A stretch of 64,000 nt of DNA, from positions 5,208,001-5,272,000 of the forward strand of contig NW_027488368.1 of NCBI RefSeq assembly GCF_051014445.1, in the 5' to 3' direction. A program made the translations under genes and the position numbers. The number at the start of each line of letters is the position of its first letter. The stretch's first letter is position 1. Below are positions 61,301 through 64,000 of the stretch, piece by piece. The notes below the pieces were generated by a model. The model saw nothing but the letters and a program-made list of their open reading frames with translations. It ran no database searches and was not told the DNA's origin. Source of the DNA: Colletes latitarsis. Its lineage: Eukaryota; Arthropoda; Insecta; Hymenoptera; Colletidae.

Positions 61301-64000
61301 GGATCCCGTAGTAATGAGAGTCCACACCGAAGCAGTCAATTAAACTGGTTGCGATTAATATTTTAGAGTATAACGACGGTTATGTCTGGGTTAGGTCTGG
61401 TATTTGCCCTCATCTGGCACGTACTTTCACATTATTCGCATACTTGGTGGCCAGATCCTGGCCTTTTTCTGGTTTGGATCACGTAGTAACGTGGTACCAC
61501 ACCGAAACAGTCAATTAAACGTGGTTGCGATTACTATTTTGGAGGATAACGTCGGTTATGTCTGGGTTTGGTCTGGTATTTGCAATCATCTGGCTCATAC
61601 TTTCGCGTTTTTCGCATACTTGTTGGCCAGATCCTGGGTTTTTTCTGATTTGGATCCCGTAGTAATGAGGTTCCACACCGGAACAGTCAATTAAACTGGT
61701 TGCGATTAATATTTTAGAGGAAAATGCCGGTTATGTCTGGGCTAGGTCTGGTATTTGACCTCATCTGGCACGTACTTTCGCATTAATCGCATACTTGTTG
61801 GTCAGATCCTGGCCTTTTTCAGGTTTGGATCACGTAGTAACGCGGTACCACACCGAAACAGTCAATTAAACCTGGTTCGGATTAATATTTTAGAGGATAA
61901 CGCCGGTTATGCCTCGGGTAGGTCTGGGATTTGTCCTCATCTGGCTCGTACTTTCGCATTTTTCGCATACTTGTTGGCCAGATCCTGGCCTTTTTCTGGC
62001 TAGGACCACGTAGTAATGTGGTACCACACAGAAACAGTGAATTAAACCTGGTTGCGAATAATATTTTAGAGGATATCGCTGGTTAAGTCTGGGATAGTTC
62101 TGGTATTTGCAATCATCTGGCTCGTACTTTCGCATTTTTCGCTTACTTGTTGGCCTGATCCTAGCCTTTTTCTGGTTTGGATCACGGAGTAATGTGGTAC
62201 CACACCGAAACTGTCAATTAAACCTGGTTGCGATTACTATTTTGGAGGATAACGTCGGTTATGTCTGGGTTTGGTCTGGTATTTGCAATCATCTGGCTCA
62301 TACTTTCGCGTTTTTCGCATACTTGTTGGCCAGATCCTGGCCTTTTTCTGCTTTGGATCCCGTAGTAATGAGAGTCCACACCGAAACAGTCAATTAAACT
62401 GGCTGCGATTAATATTTCAGAGGATAACGCCGGTTATGTCTCGGTTAGGTCTGGGATTTGCCCTCATCTGGCTCGTACTTTCGCATTTTTCGCATACTTG
62501 TTGGCCAGATCCTGGCCTTTTTCTGGCTAGGACCACCTAGTAATGTGGTAGCACACAGAAACAGTGAATTAAACCTGGTTGCGATTAATATTTTAGAGGA
62601 TAACGCCGGTTATGTCTTCGTTAGGTCTGGTATTTGCCCTCATCTGGCACGTACTTTCACATTATTCGCATACTTGTTGGCCAGATCCAGGCCTTTTTCT
62701 GGTTTGGATCACGTAGTAACGCGGTACCACACCGAAACAGTCAACTAAACCTGGTTGCGATTACTATTTTGGAGGATAACGTCGGTTATGTCTGGGTTTG
62801 GTCTGGTATTTGCAATCATCTGGCTCGTACTTTCGCGTTTTTCGCATACTTGTTGGCCAGATCCTGGCCTTTTTCTGCTTTAGATCCCGTAGTAATGAGA
62901 GTCCACACCGAAACAGTCAATTAAACTGGTTGCGATTAATATTTTAGAGGAAAATGCCGGTTATGTCTGGGTTAGGTCTGGTATTTGCCCTCATCTGGCA
63001 CGTACTTTCGCATTATTCGCATACTTGTTGGTCAGACCCTGGCCTTTTTCAGGTTTGGATCACGTAGTAACGCGGTACCACACCGAAACTGTCAATTAAA
63101 CCTGGTTCGGATTAATATTTTAGAGGATAACGCCGGTTATGTCTCGGTTAGGTCTGGGATTTGCCCTCATCTGCCTCGTACTATCGCACTTTTCGCATTC
63201 TTGTTGGCCAGATCCTGGGCTTTTTCTTGTTTGGATCACGTAGTAATGTGGTACCACACTGTCAATAAAAGCTGGTTCCGCTTAGTATTTTAGAGGATAA
63301 CGCTGTTTATGCCTGGGTTAGTTCTGGTATTTGCAATCATCTGGCTCATACTTTCGCGTTTTTCGCATACTTGTTGGCCAGATCCTGGGTTTTTTCTGAC
63401 TTGGATCCCGTAGTAATGAGGTTCCACACCGGAACAGTCAATTAAACTGGTTGCGATTAATATTTTAGAGGAAAATGCCGGTTATGTCTGGGTTAGGCCT
63501 GGTATTTGCCCTCATCTGGCACGTACTTTCGCATTATTCGCATACTTGTTGGTCAGATCCTGGCCTTTTCAGGTTTGGATCACGTAGTAACGCGGTACCA
63601 CACCGAAACAGTCAATTAAACCTGGTTCGGATTAATATTTTAGAGGATAACGCCGGTTATGTCTCGGGTAGGTCTGGGATTTGTCCTCATCTGGCTCGCA
63701 CTTGCGCGTTTATCGCATACTTGTTGGCCAGATCCTGGCCTTTTTCTGGTTTGGATCACGTAGTAACGTGGTACCACACCGAAACAGTCAATTAAACGTG
63801 GTTGCGATTACTATTTTGGAGGATAACGTCGGTTATGTCTGGGTTTGGTTTGGTATTTGCAATCATCTGGCTCATACTTTCGCATTATTCGCATACTTGT
63901 TGGCCTGATCCTAGCCTTTTTATGGATTGGACCACGTAGTAATGCGGTACCACACCGAAACAGTCAATTAAACCTGTTTGCGATTAATATTTTACAGGAT
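58348..64000 (+). repeat. Large tandem duplication, copy E' (partial, cut by the window end)
   Basis: Directly adjoins copy E and matches it to the last base of the window (64,000 corresponds to 56,996). Over about 5.1 kb of aligned sequence I found four substitutions: 52,554 G/59,031 T, 54,122 G/61,126 C, 55,547 C/62,551 G and 56,494 T/63,498 C. More may exist, but identity is near 99.9%. That is far higher than between neighbouring monomers, so the duplication is recent, or the two copies have been homogenised, or it is an assembly artefact. Confidence 0.92.
59721..60247 (+). repeat. Three-monomer (527-bp) indel between E and E'
   Basis: These 527 bp are present in E' and absent from E at about 53,243. 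Both edges lie in the same conserved run (CGCATACTTGTTGGCC to GGGCTTTTTCT), consistent with exchange between misaligned monomers. The segment 59,925-60,098 closely matches 46,642-46,815 in region D, including AATATTTAAGAGG and TTCTGGCTTGCACCACG. Confidence 0.88.

Larger units (their letters stand above)
1..64000 (+). repeat. Tandem satellite array, about 176-bp monomer, about 364 copies
   Basis: Every stretch I inspected is a copy of one monomer, recognisable by ACTTTCGC, TTGGCCAGATCCTGG, GTAGTAATG, GGTACCACAC, CAGTCAATTAA and GAGGATAACG in constant order and spacing. Equivalent points recur at 176 bp (for example 3596, 3772 and 9227, 9403, 9579, 9755). All copies read the same way and I saw no inverted monomer. 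No unique sequence, mobile element or gene interrupts it, and the array continues past both edges. Length and organisation are typical of eukaryotic centromeric or heterochromatic satellites. The exact family and the host are not identified. The strand given is arbitrary. Confidence 0.97.

Noticed and set aside
1..64000. Over 170 open reading frames of 60-160 codons, many with similar 96-residue products
   Set aside because: They follow the repeat, each crossing two monomers in two frames because 176 = 3 x 58 + 2, and ending at the TAA of CAATTAAACC. Overlapping and opposite-strand ORFs use the same bases, and subtypes with 1- or 6-bp indels change them freely. Nothing suggests selection on protein.
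1..64000. CRISPR array
   Set aside because: Successive units are similar over their entire length, with no unique spacers alternating with short exact repeats, and there are no cas genes.
1..64000. Human alpha satellite, Arabidopsis CEN178 or Brassica CentBr
   Set aside because: Only the length is similar. I see none of their characteristic sequence. This is from memory and needs a database search.
1..64000. Transposable element insertions, inverted monomers, telomeric repeats, rRNA or tRNA genes
   Set aside because: No break in monomer phase large enough for an insertion was seen. The only phase changes are the 71-bp and 195-bp monomers and small indels, and none contains foreign sequence.

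Overview
The whole 64 kb window is one uninterrupted satellite DNA array. A monomer of about 176 bp is repeated head to tail, always in the same orientation, roughly 364 times. I found no protein-coding gene, tRNA, rRNA, transposon, CRISPR array or other unique sequence, and both window edges lie inside the array. This organisation points to a eukaryotic centromeric, pericentromeric or subtelomeric block. I do not recognise the monomer as human alpha satellite, Arabidopsis CEN178 or Brassica CentBr, so I name no species or chromosome position. The many open reading frames of 60-160 codons are by-products of the repeat. Because 176 is not a multiple of 3, each ORF runs through parts of two monomers in two different frames.

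A monomer, counted from ACTTTCGC, has fixed landmarks. They are a doubled TTTCGCAT at 9-bp spacing, a dyad GGCCAG-ATC-CTGGCC, a T-rich run, a GGATCMCGTAG stretch, a palindrome up to TGTGGTACCACA, a CAATTAA/TTAATATTTTAG AT-rich stretch and a dyad ATAAC-N4-GTTAT. Common length variants are 175 bp (one C lost in AAACCTGG), about 170 bp (GAAACA lost after CACACT), +1 bp (GGATCATCG) and +2 bp (CACACATCG). Rare structural variants are 71 bp and 195 bp.

Layout. (A) 1 to about 23.8 kb: mostly 176-bp monomers with interleaved higher-order repeats, including 7-mer (1235 bp) and 6-mer (1059 bp) units and block copies displaced by 3.3-14.8 kb. (B) About 23.8-28.55 kb: a more mixed transition zone. (C) About 28.55-42.2 kb: the most regular higher-order part, with 345-bp dimers, 1225-bp 7-mers, a 1570-bp 9-mer and two tandem 12-mers (2103 and 2097 bp). 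(D) About 42.2-51.87 kb: blocks also found in B, copied again within D. (E/E') 51,871 to the window end: a very large, near-identical tandem duplication of 6477 bp, or 7004 bp where three extra monomers are present.

There are no genes to work together. What can be read here is the history of the array: unequal exchange, local duplication of single monomers, dimers and multimers, and conversion-like mixing of variants. The most useful results are the nested higher-order units, whose lengths add up exactly, and the recent E/E' duplication. Positions and lengths were read by eye and from the regular spacing of matching segments, so block ends are good to roughly 20-50 bp.
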